A stretch of 64,000 bases of DNA. Source: Bremia lactucae. Lineage: Eukaryota > Oomycota > Peronosporomycetes > Peronosporales > Peronosporaceae. This document shows positions 22,269 through 31,165 of the stretch, piece by piece. The stretch covers positions 2,424,430 to 2,488,429 of the forward strand of contig NC_090619.1 in assembly GCF_004359215.1 (NCBI RefSeq), written 5' to 3'. Both the position numbers and the translations under genes were made by a program. The notes beneath the pieces were generated by a model. It was not told the DNA's origin. It was given only the letters and a program-made list of their open reading frames with translations, and did not search any database. How positions within the stretch are numbered: the stretch's first letter is position 1; every line of letters begins with the position of its first letter.

Positions 22269-24746
22269 TTACAGCTTTCCTATCGGGAACTTAGGATAGA
22301 CGCGTTTATATAGATGGAGACATACGTTGTCATGCTGTTTAATGGGCTTGTTGAATACAGCCTTAAAGTCACCGTGCGTTCCAAGGGATTCTTTGATATG
22401 ACCACTTAAGCCATGCTTCGTAGAAAGCTCCACCGGTTTGAACCATCGAATGTCCTCGGCCGAGTGAAACATGTATCGTACGACAGCATTCCGCTTCTTG
22501 ACTTTTACTGGCGTACCCGTAAGGATCACACGCTTTAGCACCACTCGGTTCGGATTGACATTCTTCAAGGTACCAGACGCTACGAGCTGACCATCCGATT
22601 TGAATAACAGCAGCGAAGCAGGTTGAAAAGTTACAGGACCGTACACGGTTGCCACACTCCAGCCCGTATGTGGCAAGAAACGCTGAAACAAGTGCTGGTC
22701 GCTTTTTAAGCTCTGATCACTAAAGACAGGTCGGCCTTGAAATCGTCGAAAGCCACAGTGAAACGACACTTCATCCTTGGACTTAAGAGTCTCACCAGCA
22801 AACGATGACGCACGTTGGACGGAAAAATTGAGCACACTCAATCGATTCTCGTGCTTGAGCAAGGCGCCCATGACGAGCGGACCAGCTTCAAGACGAGCTT
22901 GTAACGCGGTGACAGGTACAGCCATCAGATGCAGCGTCACGTAGACACCAGACGGCACGTATCCTAATTCTCCAAATTCCTTCGGTAATGTGTCACTCAA
23001 ATTAGACGACGACGCAAAAGTCGCAGCTTCGTCTACGTCTTCCATGGCCATGGACAAAGCGCGCGAACGGGAGTGTTGTGTCTTGGACTTGCGACGTAGC
23101 TGGTCTTTCATCGCACGCTCAGCGACTTTGCCACGCAAAAGGGCGAGACGCTGTACCATGGCAAAGTCTTTAAATTGAAATAGACGTGCATAGTCCGATG
23201 GAAGCGACTCTTCTGGGTCCCAGGCACTCGTACGAAGTGACTTCATGCCACGGTATCGGGCAAATCGCACTCGGGCGGGCTGATCCGTGGGGATGTCGAC
23301 TTCATCCGGGAAAGTCATGTTTTCCTCGTCGTCTTGACGCTTTTGAGCCTGAACAACATCATCATCGTCCACCATAAACAAATCGTTGTCTTCATCATTC
23401 TCGTCGTCACCAGTCTTACAGAAATCCTGGTTTACAGCAGCCTCTTCTTCATCTTCGTCATCCTTCATGTCGTCCGTCTCATTGTCGCCGTCAAGCCACA
23501 CAGCCTGGTAGCTTGATGCGCCTTTTACCACAGCAATGTCGTTTTCGTGCTGTTTCTTGGCTTTTGCTTCAGCATCATCGATTTCTTCTTTCGTAGGCCA
23601 TGTCTGTTCGGACGCAAACGGGTTGTACTCGGCTTCAAAGCGAAGATCCTCCTGAAGCGCAGGATCAACTCTTGCGAGCACAAGCACTTCATCGTGATTA
23701 CTCGCTGCTGGCACAACCGGAGGCTTGCTATTCATATCAGCGTCCATTTTTCCACACTGCACCTGACGCACAGCACCACGGGTAATACAGCTCATTTGAA
23801 ACGTGCCCACATCCGTAATATGAATCAGCTGGTTCACGGATAATGGCTTGCCTCGAATGTATCCGTTCACCTGGACATCACTCAGCTGTTCTCCCTTTTC
23901 ATTCTGCACCTCGGTGCCGGGCACACAAGTAGCTGTCGTCGCCAGCAGATACGATCGTGCTTCACGCCAATGAATCACCTTCGGTGATAAAGTCATGAGC
24001 ACGCGTAACAGCTGCCCAGGTACTTCAGCCAGTGCCACTTTAGTATTGTCTCCCAACTCAGTGGCAAAGAACTTATGGCCTAGTTTCTTAAGCTCGGTCT
24101 GACCCTTAGCAGTGAGGGAGGCCAGTCCTTGAATAACGCCCACTGTCGTAGGCAAGCCTTGCGCACGCACAGCAGACACAATCTTGACTCCTTCCTCACT
24201 TAGTCCTCCATCTGCACCGTTGTGGACGGACAGCACAAAAACCACAATGTCGGCCACCTTAGCTGCGTCCAGGGCCACTAATAGGTTGCAACCGCAGTTT
24301 ATGATACAAAGCTTTTGCTTGTGCTGGCTAAAGACGCCGATGGTGCAATTTTTGAGGCCAGTTACATCATGGTCCGGCTCCTCGACGCTTGCAGCACCTG
24401 CCAAGATGCTCTCCTGCACCTCGACCAGTTGAGCCATGTCACTGAGCGCTATTAAAGCAACAATCTTGGGTGGGCCGAGTGCCCCACCAAGTCCAAAGCG
24501 ACGCTGCAAAAGCACTTCTTCACGCTTATTGTCACGCAAGTGCTTCTGACGCTGCAGACGAGCTGCTTTTTGACCCGAGAGCCGCATGCTGCCAATGCTT
24601 GATCCAGTGCTACGCACACTAGCTCGACGTCCTTCCACCTTGCCACCAGAGCGCCGAGCTAATAGCGTTTTCGACTCATGACGGCCAGTCTTATGCTTTT
24701 TATTCGACTGCTTAAGCGGCCCGGAGCGATGGTGGTGCGACGTCAT
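22269..24746 (-). CDS. TSR1: Pre-rRNA processing / 40S assembly factor TSR1
   Basis: Bms1/Tsr1-family protein required for maturation of the small ribosomal subunit in nucleolus and cytoplasm. The 825-codon frame from ATG is close to the usual ~800. The N-terminal HRSGPLKQSNKKHKTGRH is the family signature. A G-domain-like region follows (IVALIALSD; VADIVVFVLS), without a usable P-loop, as expected for Tsr1 as opposed to Bms1. Then come the AARP2CN region (about 225-320), a long acidic segment (about 415-480) and the hallmark RYRGMKSLRTSAWDPEESLP near residue 505. The C-terminal domain ends LYKRVYPKFPIG. It shares a 118-bp upstream region with the divergent helicase gene, which also serves ribosome assembly. 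Confidence 0.93.
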   Translation of the reverse strand: MTSHHHRSGPLKQSNKKHKTGRHESKTLLARRSGGKVEGRRASVRSTGSSIGSMRLSGQKAARLQRQKHLRDNKREEVLLQRRFGLGGALGPPKIVALIALSDMAQLVEVQESILAGAASVEEPDHDVTGLKNCTIGVFSQHKQKLCIINCGCNLLVALDAAKVADIVVFVLSVHNGADGGLSEEGVKIVSAVRAQGLPTTVGVIQGLASLTAKGQTELKKLGHKFFATELGDNTKVALAEVPGQLLRVLMTLSPKVIHWREARSYLLATTATCVPGTEVQNEKGEQLSDVQVNGYIRGKPLSVNQLIHITDVGTFQMSCITRGAVRQVQCGKMDADMNSKPPVVPAASNHDEVLVLARVDPALQEDLRFEAEYNPFASEQTWPTKEEIDDAEAKAKKQHENDIAVVKGASSYQAVWLDGDNETDDMKDDEDEEEAAVNQDFCKTGDDENDEDNDLFMVDDDDVVQAQKRQDDEENMTFPDEVDIPTDQPARVRFARYRGMKSLRTSAWDPEESLPSDYARLFQFKDFAMVQRLALLRGKVAERAMKDQLRRKSKTQHSRSRALSMAMEDVDEAATFASSSNLSDTLPKEFGELGYVPSGVYVTLHLMAVPVTALQARLEAGPLVMGALLKHENRLSVLNFSVQRASSFAGETLKSKDEVSFHCGFRRFQGRPVFSDQSLKSDQHLFQRFLPHTGWSVATVYGPVTFQPASLLLFKSDGQLVASGTLKNVNPNRVVLKRVILTGTPVKVKKRNAVVRYMFHSAEDIRWFKPVELSTKHGLSGHIKESLGTHGDFKAVFNKPIKQHDNVCLHLYKRVYPKFPIGKL

Positions 24747-24864
24747 GCTCGCACGATCAGTGCAGGAATGACTGGTAGCACAAAACTATAGTATTTTGCA
24801 TGGCATCCGTAAATTGCATACTATTCGGAATGGTTTACATACTAAATGCTAAAAATCACTGGCA
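24747..24864. promoter_or_regulatory. Bidirectional promoter between TSR1 and the DDX51-like helicase
   Basis: Only 118 bases separate the two divergent ATGs. A near-symmetrical element is visible: ATAGTATTTTGCAT at about 24,788-24,801 on the plus strand and ATAGTATGCAATTT on the minus strand at about 24,812-24,825. One motif thus faces each gene. Both genes function in ribosome biogenesis, so shared control is plausible (inference). Confidence 0.55.
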
Positions 24865-26565
24865 ATGGCTAGCCACATTAAAGACGTCGACGTGCCGGCA
24901 CGTATTGCGACCAAGTATCGCGTGGTCACGCTGGCGGAGCAGTGGAAACTCAAACCAGAGGTATGTGCCGCACTAGACAAACTCCAAATTCGGTCGTTCT
25001 TTCCTGTACAGGCCGTGGCTATTCCGAAGATCCTGGCTAATAACAACGAACGTGTGACGGACATCTGCATCTCAGCGCCGACAGGAAGTGGCAAGACGCT
25101 TACATACGTCATTCCTATCGTGCAGCGCTTACTCCCTCGTGTTGTTTGTCGAATACGTGCGTTAATTGTACTACCCAGTCGCGACCTCGCCGTCCAAGTG
25201 CACGAAATCGTACAGCAGTTCATTCAGAATACGCCTTTGAAGTGTGGGCTTGCCATTGGCCAAAGAAACTTTGCTGCAGAGCAGAGCGCCTTAGTAGGGA
25301 CAGCATCAAAGGAGAAAGTATCTTCTACGATTAATGGAGGTAATAGCATAGTAGACATACTGGTAGCCACTCCAGGCCGTCTTGTGGACCATTTAGAACA
25401 GACACCAGGCTTCACATTGCAGCATTTGCAGCTCATGATAGTGGATGAAGCAGATCGACTACTCAACCAATCGTATCAAGACTGGATTCAAAAAGCCTAT
25501 GCCAGTGTCTTTTACGGCCAGATACTTGACGACGAAGGACTCGCTGTCGGCGTTGGCGTCACGTGTCGTCGTCAGGACTCCATCGATCGACGCCGCATTC
25601 GGACGCCTCTCACTCGAGTGTTATTGTCAGCAACTCTTACACGTAACCCTCGAAAACTAGCAGCGATTGGCATGAGCAATGCCGAGCTGACTAAAATTGG
25701 TCGAATGGATGACCAAATGGCAGACAATGCACAGAAAAGCACTAAAGATGACTTGGAACATCCAGACAAAGACGAAGCGACTGTAGATGCAAGCAAGATG
25801 TACTCAACACCGATGAATCTTGAGGAATACTGGTTTGAATGTGACACGAGATCCAAACCACTTGTACTGCTCGAGCTACTGAGTGACTTTGCAGATTCGT
25901 TGTCAATTGTCTTTACTGCAAGTGTCAACGCAACGCATCGGTTGGCACGGTTGCTGCAATTGTACTCGTCGCATCCTGAGCGAATACGTGAATTCTCGAG
26001 TAGTCTATCTCAGAAACAGCGATCAAGTCTGGTAGCCGACTGCAAGACTGGACGGGTCGAGACTGTTGTGTGTTCCGACGCAATGGCTCGTGGGATGGAT
26101 CTCGAAGAAGTCGCAAATGTTGTGAATTACGATGTGCCGTCCTTTGTAAAGACGTACATCCATCGAGTTGGTCGAACAGCTCGTGCTGGTCGTCACGGTC
26201 GCTGTGTGACGTTAGTCAAGATGGGCCAGCTGAAAGGGATGCTGCGTATGCTTAAAAAGGCCGATGTAAACAAGCTGAAGCCATATCCTCTACAACAAGA
26301 GCACATGAAGACACTTGTTCCCCGCTATACAGAAGCACTGCAGCAACTAAAAGACACTCTTGAAGCCGAAAAGACTGGCAAAATTCTTACAACGTCCATT
26401 CCTCGTAAATTCAATGTCTACTTACATGAAAGCAATACGAGTGACGACATGTTCAACGTAAAGTCGAAAGAAAAAGTCATTAGCACTGACAAGAAGCGTA
26501 CGCTTGCAGTGCTAAACGCACAGCTCGAGCGAAATCTGGCCCGACGAAAGATTTTAAAGCAATGA
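24865..26565 (+). CDS. DDX51: DEAD-box RNA helicase, DBP6/DDX51 type
   Basis: ATP-dependent RNA helicase predicted to act in 60S subunit assembly in the nucleolus. The frame has 566 codons and no intron. All helicase motifs are visible: Q-like FFPVQAVAIP (45-54), motif I APTGSGKT (71-78), Ia LPSRDLA (103-109), Ib TPGR (169-172), II DEAD (194-197), III SAT (255-257), V SDAMARGMD (404-412) and VI HRVGRTAR (433-440). The insertions, the wording of motif I and Ia, and the flanking text resemble DDX51/Dbp6 more than other DEAD proteins. The long acidic N-terminal extension of the human protein is missing. It is divergent from TSR1 and ends 49 bases from the convergent tRNA-modifying gene. Confidence 0.85.
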   Translation: MASHIKDVDVPARIATKYRVVTLAEQWKLKPEVCAALDKLQIRSFFPVQAVAIPKILANNNERVTDICISAPTGSGKTLTYVIPIVQRLLPRVVCRIRALIVLPSRDLAVQVHEIVQQFIQNTPLKCGLAIGQRNFAAEQSALVGTASKEKVSSTINGGNSIVDILVATPGRLVDHLEQTPGFTLQHLQLMIVDEADRLLNQSYQDWIQKAYASVFYGQILDDEGLAVGVGVTCRRQDSIDRRRIRTPLTRVLLSATLTRNPRKLAAIGMSNAELTKIGRMDDQMADNAQKSTKDDLEHPDKDEATVDASKMYSTPMNLEEYWFECDTRSKPLVLLELLSDFADSLSIVFTASVNATHRLARLLQLYSSHPERIREFSSSLSQKQRSSLVADCKTGRVETVVCSDAMARGMDLEEVANVVNYDVPSFVKTYIHRVGRTARAGRHGRCVTLVKMGQLKGMLRMLKKADVNKLKPYPLQQEHMKTLVPRYTEALQQLKDTLEAEKTGKILTTSIPRKFNVYLHESNTSDDMFNVKSKEKVISTDKKRTLAVLNAQLERNLARRKILKQ

Positions 26566-26614
26566 TCGACATTTTATAAGTATAAATTTTCATTGCCTAG
26601 GGCTATTTTCTTGT

Positions 26615-27916
26615 CTAGCTGTCATCTCTTCGACAATTCTTGGCAGTGATCATTATTTCTCCGCATTTTTCTCGCTCCTTTTGAATCTCGATTCTTTTAA
26701 GGTGATACTTGTGTCCCTTTGAACGCATGTGTTCCGTCCACTGCTTCATACCTGTAAAATCTCGTCCGCCACAGATTACGCACGTGTTTCTATGAAACTT
26801 GTATTGAAGCGTAGTTGTTTCAGCTGTGGATGGATTTAGCTGCTGCACACTTGTGTATGTCGTGATTTTTTTGTCTTTAAGAAACATTTGAGCAATTACT
26901 ATTGCATGTTGAGCTACATTGGCTTCCCACTCGTCGATATTCGTACTATCAAGTTGGTAAACTGGAATATTCTTCGTAACAAACTTATTTCGAATCCACG
27001 ACAGCTGACGACGGGCATACTGACGTGTAGCAACATTCAAGTGCTCCACGCATTCGCTTAATCTCGTCTTCAGTATCGTAGGGTCTGGCAAGCCGTCACC
27101 TGCCTCCAACGCATCAAAGTATGGCTGAAATTCCTTATATCCAATCGCTTGCAAGATCCCAACCGAGTTCTCGGCATCCCTGCCACCCAAATTAAATCGC
27201 GGCGGGCGATTCTTCACTAGCGCTCGAAGACTTTGAATCTCTTCCAACAAGCCAGATTGGAGCATCTTCTTTACTCTCGTTTCGAGACGCTGACTCAGTA
27301 CTGGTTTACTAGCATGGACCCAAAATGCACACGCATCGAAATATGTTTCTGATTGTCGCTGTTCCTGTTCTTGCTGAACCAGCAGCTCGCTATGCGGCAC
27401 ACCCGTCTGGTCATACACCCGAAGACTCTGTCGTACTTTACGCACATTATTCACGTGCAGCCGAGAGGCCATGACCGAATCTACTTTCTGTAGTCGGCTA
27501 TACAGAGCTTCAGGTGTCTGCTCCTCATCGTGGTTAGTGGCTGTATTCACGATCAGAACGTCGTCCAGAAGCTGCGATTTCCAGAGAATAGACTGCGTGT
27601 AATACATGGTACCTCCCACCACGATGGGTACCTTACCTTTAGCTAGAATATCTTCAATTGCTTGTAGCGCTAAACGTTTGAATTCAAGCACGTCGCATCG
27701 GGACGTAGGGTCTATAACATCGAAAAGATGGTGGGGTACACCCTGTTTCTCATCTTCCGTGATCTTGGCCGTCGCGATGTCCAATCCTCGATACATTTGC
27801 ATCGCATCGGAATTCACAATTTCACCACCTACAGCCTTTGCAAGGTCGACTGAAAGCTTGGTTTTGCCTGCACCCGTAGAACCAACTACTACCAATACCT
27901 TTCGTAGAGCTGTCAT
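26615..27916 (-). CDS. TRIT1: tRNA dimethylallyltransferase (tRNA isopentenyltransferase) with C2H2 zinc finger
   Basis: Transfers a dimethylallyl group from DMAPP to N6 of adenosine 37 next to the anticodon of tRNAs reading UNN codons. The frame has 433 codons. The P-loop GSTGAGKT is at residues 12-19, followed by the SDAMQMYRGLDIATAK substrate block, HHLFDVIDP, VVGGTMYYTQ, the helical insertion, GILQAIGYKEF and ARRQLSWIRNKF. A C2H2 matrin-type zinc finger sits at the C-terminus (Cys379, Cys382, His396, His402), as in eukaryotic MOD5/TRIT1 and unlike bacterial MiaA. I see no obvious mitochondrial presequence. The gene lies 88 bases downstream of the Rpp38-like gene on the same strand. Confidence 0.93.
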   Translation of the reverse strand: MTALRKVLVVVGSTGAGKTKLSVDLAKAVGGEIVNSDAMQMYRGLDIATAKITEDEKQGVPHHLFDVIDPTSRCDVLEFKRLALQAIEDILAKGKVPIVVGGTMYYTQSILWKSQLLDDVLIVNTATNHDEEQTPEALYSRLQKVDSVMASRLHVNNVRKVRQSLRVYDQTGVPHSELLVQQEQEQRQSETYFDACAFWVHASKPVLSQRLETRVKKMLQSGLLEEIQSLRALVKNRPPRFNLGGRDAENSVGILQAIGYKEFQPYFDALEAGDGLPDPTILKTRLSECVEHLNVATRQYARRQLSWIRNKFVTKNIPVYQLDSTNIDEWEANVAQHAIVIAQMFLKDKKITTYTSVQQLNPSTAETTTLQYKFHRNTCVICGGRDFTGMKQWTEHMRSKGHKYHLKRIEIQKEREKCGEIMITAKNCRRDDS

Positions 27917-28004
27917 GTAAAATCAGATTATTTTACTTAAGAGGTTTCTCGTCAATAAAGACCGCAAGCATAGACCATCATTCTACTGATATTCCGTTTT
28001 TCTT

Positions 28005-28562
28005 TTAAGTTCGCTTACTAGCCTTAGCGATCAAAAAGTCTGTAATACTCGCGAGCTTCTGCTGCTCTGCTTCTGTTAGTATTTGTGGCTCCTTAATTGC
28101 TGTAGTACTCTGCGCCTCATGTTCTGCCTTGACAGGCCTTGATACATACGCTTTCATGCCAACAGCCACCATGCTCTTGAGCTTAAAAACTCTGCCAAAA
28201 GTTTTGGACGACAAGTGCAGCACGCAGATGGGCACCCGGTGCAGTCTGCAAAGCAGCGGCAAGTGACCAAATGCTAACGATTCAGGATTGCTTGCAAATA
28301 CAACAACTTGTACTTCCCGTCTGGATATTGCGCGTACCACTTGATTTACTCCTCGTACCGCGTAGCTGCACGTGGCCGGTACGTCGGCTACTTCCTTCTG
28401 CAAGCGCTCGACCACAATATCGCGGTCTTCCTTAATTAATTCCTCAAATTGCAAATATTTCCACGGACGGACAATTTCCACTATATGTCGGACCTTGCTC
28501 TTATTTTTCTTCGCCCCAAGTCGCCTATATTGCGTCGCCAAAGCTGCCTTTGCCTTCGCCAT
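28005..28562 (-). CDS. L7Ae-fold RNA-binding protein, Rpp38-like (RNase P/MRP subunit candidate)
   Basis: The frame extends to 28,634 but only from GTG; the first ATG at 28,562 gives 185 residues starting MAKAKAALATQYRRLG. The centre (about 75-150) is an L7Ae/L30e-type domain: AVRGVNQVVRAISRREVQ, VVVFASNPESLAFGHLPLLC and VPICVLHLSSKTFGRVF. The sequence after it, LKSMVAVGMKA, resembles Rpp38/POP3 more than NHP2 or SNU13. Rpp38 binds a kink-turn in RNase P/MRP RNA, which matures tRNA 5' ends. NHP2-like identity cannot be excluded. Position next to a tRNA-modifying enzyme fits an RNA-processing role, but that is inference. Confidence 0.7.
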   Translation of the reverse strand: MAKAKAALATQYRRLGAKKNKSKVRHIVEIVRPWKYLQFEELIKEDRDIVVERLQKEVADVPATCSYAVRGVNQVVRAISRREVQVVVFASNPESLAFGHLPLLCRLHRVPICVLHLSSKTFGRVFKLKSMVAVGMKAYVSRPVKAEHEAQSTTAIKEPQILTEAEQQKLASITDFLIAKASKRT

Positions 28563-28645
28563 GGACTCTATATCGAAACCACTCCTAAATAGAATATCAT
28601 GCAATGATTGGTCAAAATTAATTGCTATCAACACTTGACAAGTGG
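28563..28645. promoter_or_regulatory. Short divergent promoter
   Basis: 83 bases between the ATGs of the Rpp38-like gene (minus) and the Ubl membrane protein (plus). It contains GATTGG near 28,605, an inverted CCAAT box. No other element was recognised. Confidence 0.4.
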
Positions 28646-30031
28646 ATGTTCAGTCCGGAAGAGCAAGTACAGAGCATGGGAAGGTTCCTTGGGACGTCAT
28701 CACCTTCAGCAAGTAGTGAACGTAGCCGAAGATACGAGATGATTCCAGGTGATAATCGTGACGATGAACGTGCGCATCTACCAGCAGCTGCTGATACGTC
28801 TCCTTCGACCGAGGACGCGCCGCCAGCTAGCGCTAGAGCACTAATGCGCAGTGATAGTGAGATTGATGAAGAAATAACGCAGCCTGCAGCGCTTCATTGT
28901 CAGCAAAAAGACATAGAAAATGTGGGGAATAATACAAAGGAAGAAATTGAGACGTCCGAGATGAAGGAGGAGGACAAGAAGGTGGGTTTGAACCCGGAAC
29001 CACTTGAAGACGTCGACCCCGAGGCCATACATATTCGAATTCTCGACCTCAATGGCAAATATTTTGATATTACTTGCCGTCTTGACTCGAATGTGGCATT
29101 TATCAAGCACAAGGTTTTTGAAAGCACCGAAGTAGCCATTGCATCCCAGAGACTCATTTACCGTGGCCGTGTTCTGGAGGACGAAGCCACTTTGGGTAGC
29201 TACAAGGTCGAAGATGGCCACACAATTCACCTCTTTATACGATCTGCCCCGACTCCCGATCCTGAGATTTTAAGTACGGAATTTAATACGAACGGAAGCT
29301 CCTCGGGAAGCCGAGAAGACGGCATGACAGTTGTGAATATTAACAGTGACATTGTGTCGTCGGCTGTATTCCCATCAGACTCAGCTAGACGTGTAGATCC
29401 CCTGATGCTTGACTCACCACTTGGTAATTGTGCTCGTCGTGTAAAGCTTTGGAGCTCGTTCTTGTTAATCATCTACACAATGAAAGTCATGGGTCAATTT
29501 GCTTTACTGGCGAATGACCAGCAACAGCGAGCAGCACAACAGGAACAAGAAGCGACGGGGGCAAATATTACAGGCCGGCCCGAAAATCGATACGACGAGT
29601 ATCCACAGTATTTTACTCCTACGCCATTGATTGGTGGTATTGAGCTCGTAGTCCACTGCTTTGGTGTGTACGTCGGCTGTGTGGGATTTAAGGCAGCACA
29701 CGATACGGACATTCGCCCTATTCGATTCTACTGTCGAGGAGTAGTGTGGCTCGCCATGTTGACAGTTATAGAGCAGATTTATACGACCGTGCAGGTTTCG
29801 GAGGCGAATATTCCATCCGACCGACTGCAATATCCATATGGAGGACAAGGTCCTACTAAGGACGATATTGTATCAGCCAATATATTTCAGACGATCATGC
29901 TCATGGCCATGTGGATCTTTGCGATTCGTCACTCGTATTTGCATCAGCAAGAGGTTATGATTTACAATCAGTCGTTTGCAATTGCTGCTATGAATGCAGC
30001 ACCTCCTGTCCATTTGCCAGAAATTGTGTAA
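28646..30031 (+). CDS. Ubiquitin-like domain protein with several membrane segments
   Basis: An intronless frame; the upstream in-frame start is TTG, so the ATG at 28,646 is chosen, giving 461 residues. A charged, Ser/Glu-rich N-terminus is followed by a Ubl domain at about 127-200 (IHIRILDLNGKYFDI, SQRLIYRGRVLED, VEDGHTIHLFIRS) lacking a terminal Gly-Gly. The second half has about four hydrophobic segments: LWSSFLLIIYTMKVMG near 275, LVVHCFGVYVGCVGF near 345, VVWLAMLTVIEQIYTTV near 375 and FQTIMLMAMWIFAI near 420. Ubl followed by membrane helices is the layout of HERP/TMUB/Dsc3-type ER quality-control proteins, so an ERAD role is possible. That is inference from architecture only. Confidence 0.75.
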   Translation: MFSPEEQVQSMGRFLGTSSPSASSERSRRYEMIPGDNRDDERAHLPAAADTSPSTEDAPPASARALMRSDSEIDEEITQPAALHCQQKDIENVGNNTKEEIETSEMKEEDKKVGLNPEPLEDVDPEAIHIRILDLNGKYFDITCRLDSNVAFIKHKVFESTEVAIASQRLIYRGRVLEDEATLGSYKVEDGHTIHLFIRSAPTPDPEILSTEFNTNGSSSGSREDGMTVVNINSDIVSSAVFPSDSARRVDPLMLDSPLGNCARRVKLWSSFLLIIYTMKVMGQFALLANDQQQRAAQQEQEATGANITGRPENRYDEYPQYFTPTPLIGGIELVVHCFGVYVGCVGFKAAHDTDIRPIRFYCRGVVWLAMLTVIEQIYTTVQVSEANIPSDRLQYPYGGQGPTKDDIVSANIFQTIMLMAMWIFAIRHSYLHQQEVMIYNQSFAIAAMNAAPPVHLPEIV

Positions 30032-30206
30032 ATGTTGGAATAACATTAAACGAGAATAAGTGTAAGAAAAAGGCATTAAGATGTTACCGAACCAATTTGT
30101 TTGTTAGTCATACTGGCCAATCTGCGCTAATGGCAGGTTTTAAAAATAGAGTGTTTTGTTGCAACTGCCGAGCATTCGCATTTTTTCGAAAAGGAAGCAT
30201 TCAAGC

Positions 30207-30932
30207 ATGTCGTCGACAGACAATAACGATGTTTTCGGCAAAAATATAAATTCGGACGCGATTGTAGCTATTACTTTAGCGAGAGTTGATTCAGACGATG
30301 ACGAGCCAAGTTCAAACGATAATCGAGGAAAGCATGACAAGCTCATAGAAAGCTGTCAACCGCACCAAGGACCGAATTGGGAGCAGATTGGTAGTCACGA
30401 GCAGGATGAATTTTCGTCGTGGCTGAATGGTGAAGGACCACTCAAGGCTATCCGAAGCGCCACATTGAACATGTCAACCCCACTATACCATCCTTTGCCG
30501 CCGCTAACGCCGGCAGCAGTACAACTTGTCACATTTGCCAGCATCTCAGTTGACGATACAGATAATCGTGAAGGTATACTGGAGGCTTCAGACACCAATG
30601 CAAGGGGCGCTTCTCATGTTGAAGAGGAATTTTTTGATCGGATGCTTGACAATTATTTAAGTACAAACGATGAAATGCATCGGAGCAGCAGCGCTATGGC
30701 TCCGTTGCCTTCATTTTCGATTGACGATAACGATGACTTTGAGCAACTTCTACAAGGTGCAAGTGCGAGCACATATATCACATACAAACCGATTGACAAC
30801 GTTTCGCTTGATGACGACGATGATCTGGAGCCCAGTACGCAGCGTGGAAATAGCAGCTTATCGTTGCAGATCAATTGTCAGGTCCAGACACCTCCTAAAT
30901 GTCAAATTGGTACGAAGAAGAGCATGTTGTGA
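30207..30932 (+). CDS. Acidic protein of unknown function
   Basis: ATG at 30,207 gives 241 residues; the longer upstream frame starts at TTG. The protein is rich in Asp, Ser and Asn, with several acidic clusters (SDDDEPSS, DDNDDFEQLL, LDDDDDLEPS) and no membrane segment, signal peptide or recognisable domain. Three repeats of an acidic-hydrophobic pattern (VDDTD, IDDNDDFEQLL, LDDDDDLEP) may be short linear motifs. It lies on the same strand between the Ubl membrane protein and the TBC gene. It could be a fast-evolving lineage-specific gene. Confidence 0.5.
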   Translation: MSSTDNNDVFGKNINSDAIVAITLARVDSDDDEPSSNDNRGKHDKLIESCQPHQGPNWEQIGSHEQDEFSSWLNGEGPLKAIRSATLNMSTPLYHPLPPLTPAAVQLVTFASISVDDTDNREGILEASDTNARGASHVEEEFFDRMLDNYLSTNDEMHRSSSAMAPLPSFSIDDNDDFEQLLQGASASTYITYKPIDNVSLDDDDDLEPSTQRGNSSLSLQINCQVQTPPKCQIGTKKSML

Positions 30933-31165
30933 TAGCAGTTTTTGTTTGCGAATGCTCATTCTTGAATGCATATGCAACTTGTTTCAGATATGGCAGCCGT
31001 GCGAATTAGATTCCTGAAAACAGGAATGCTTCCGGTAGGCTCGCGGCTTGCTCTCTGGCATCGCGCGGAGTAGGTGCGGAAATTCATATTACAAGGTCTC
31101 TATCCAATGATGCCATGTCTTATAATTGTGTTCGCTTTTAGCCTAGGGTAGAGGACACGGCTTCG

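Noticed and set aside
28005..28634. Longer Rpp38-like protein starting at 28,634
   Set aside because: That start is GTG and would overlap the divergent gene's leader; the ATG at 28,562 is preferred.
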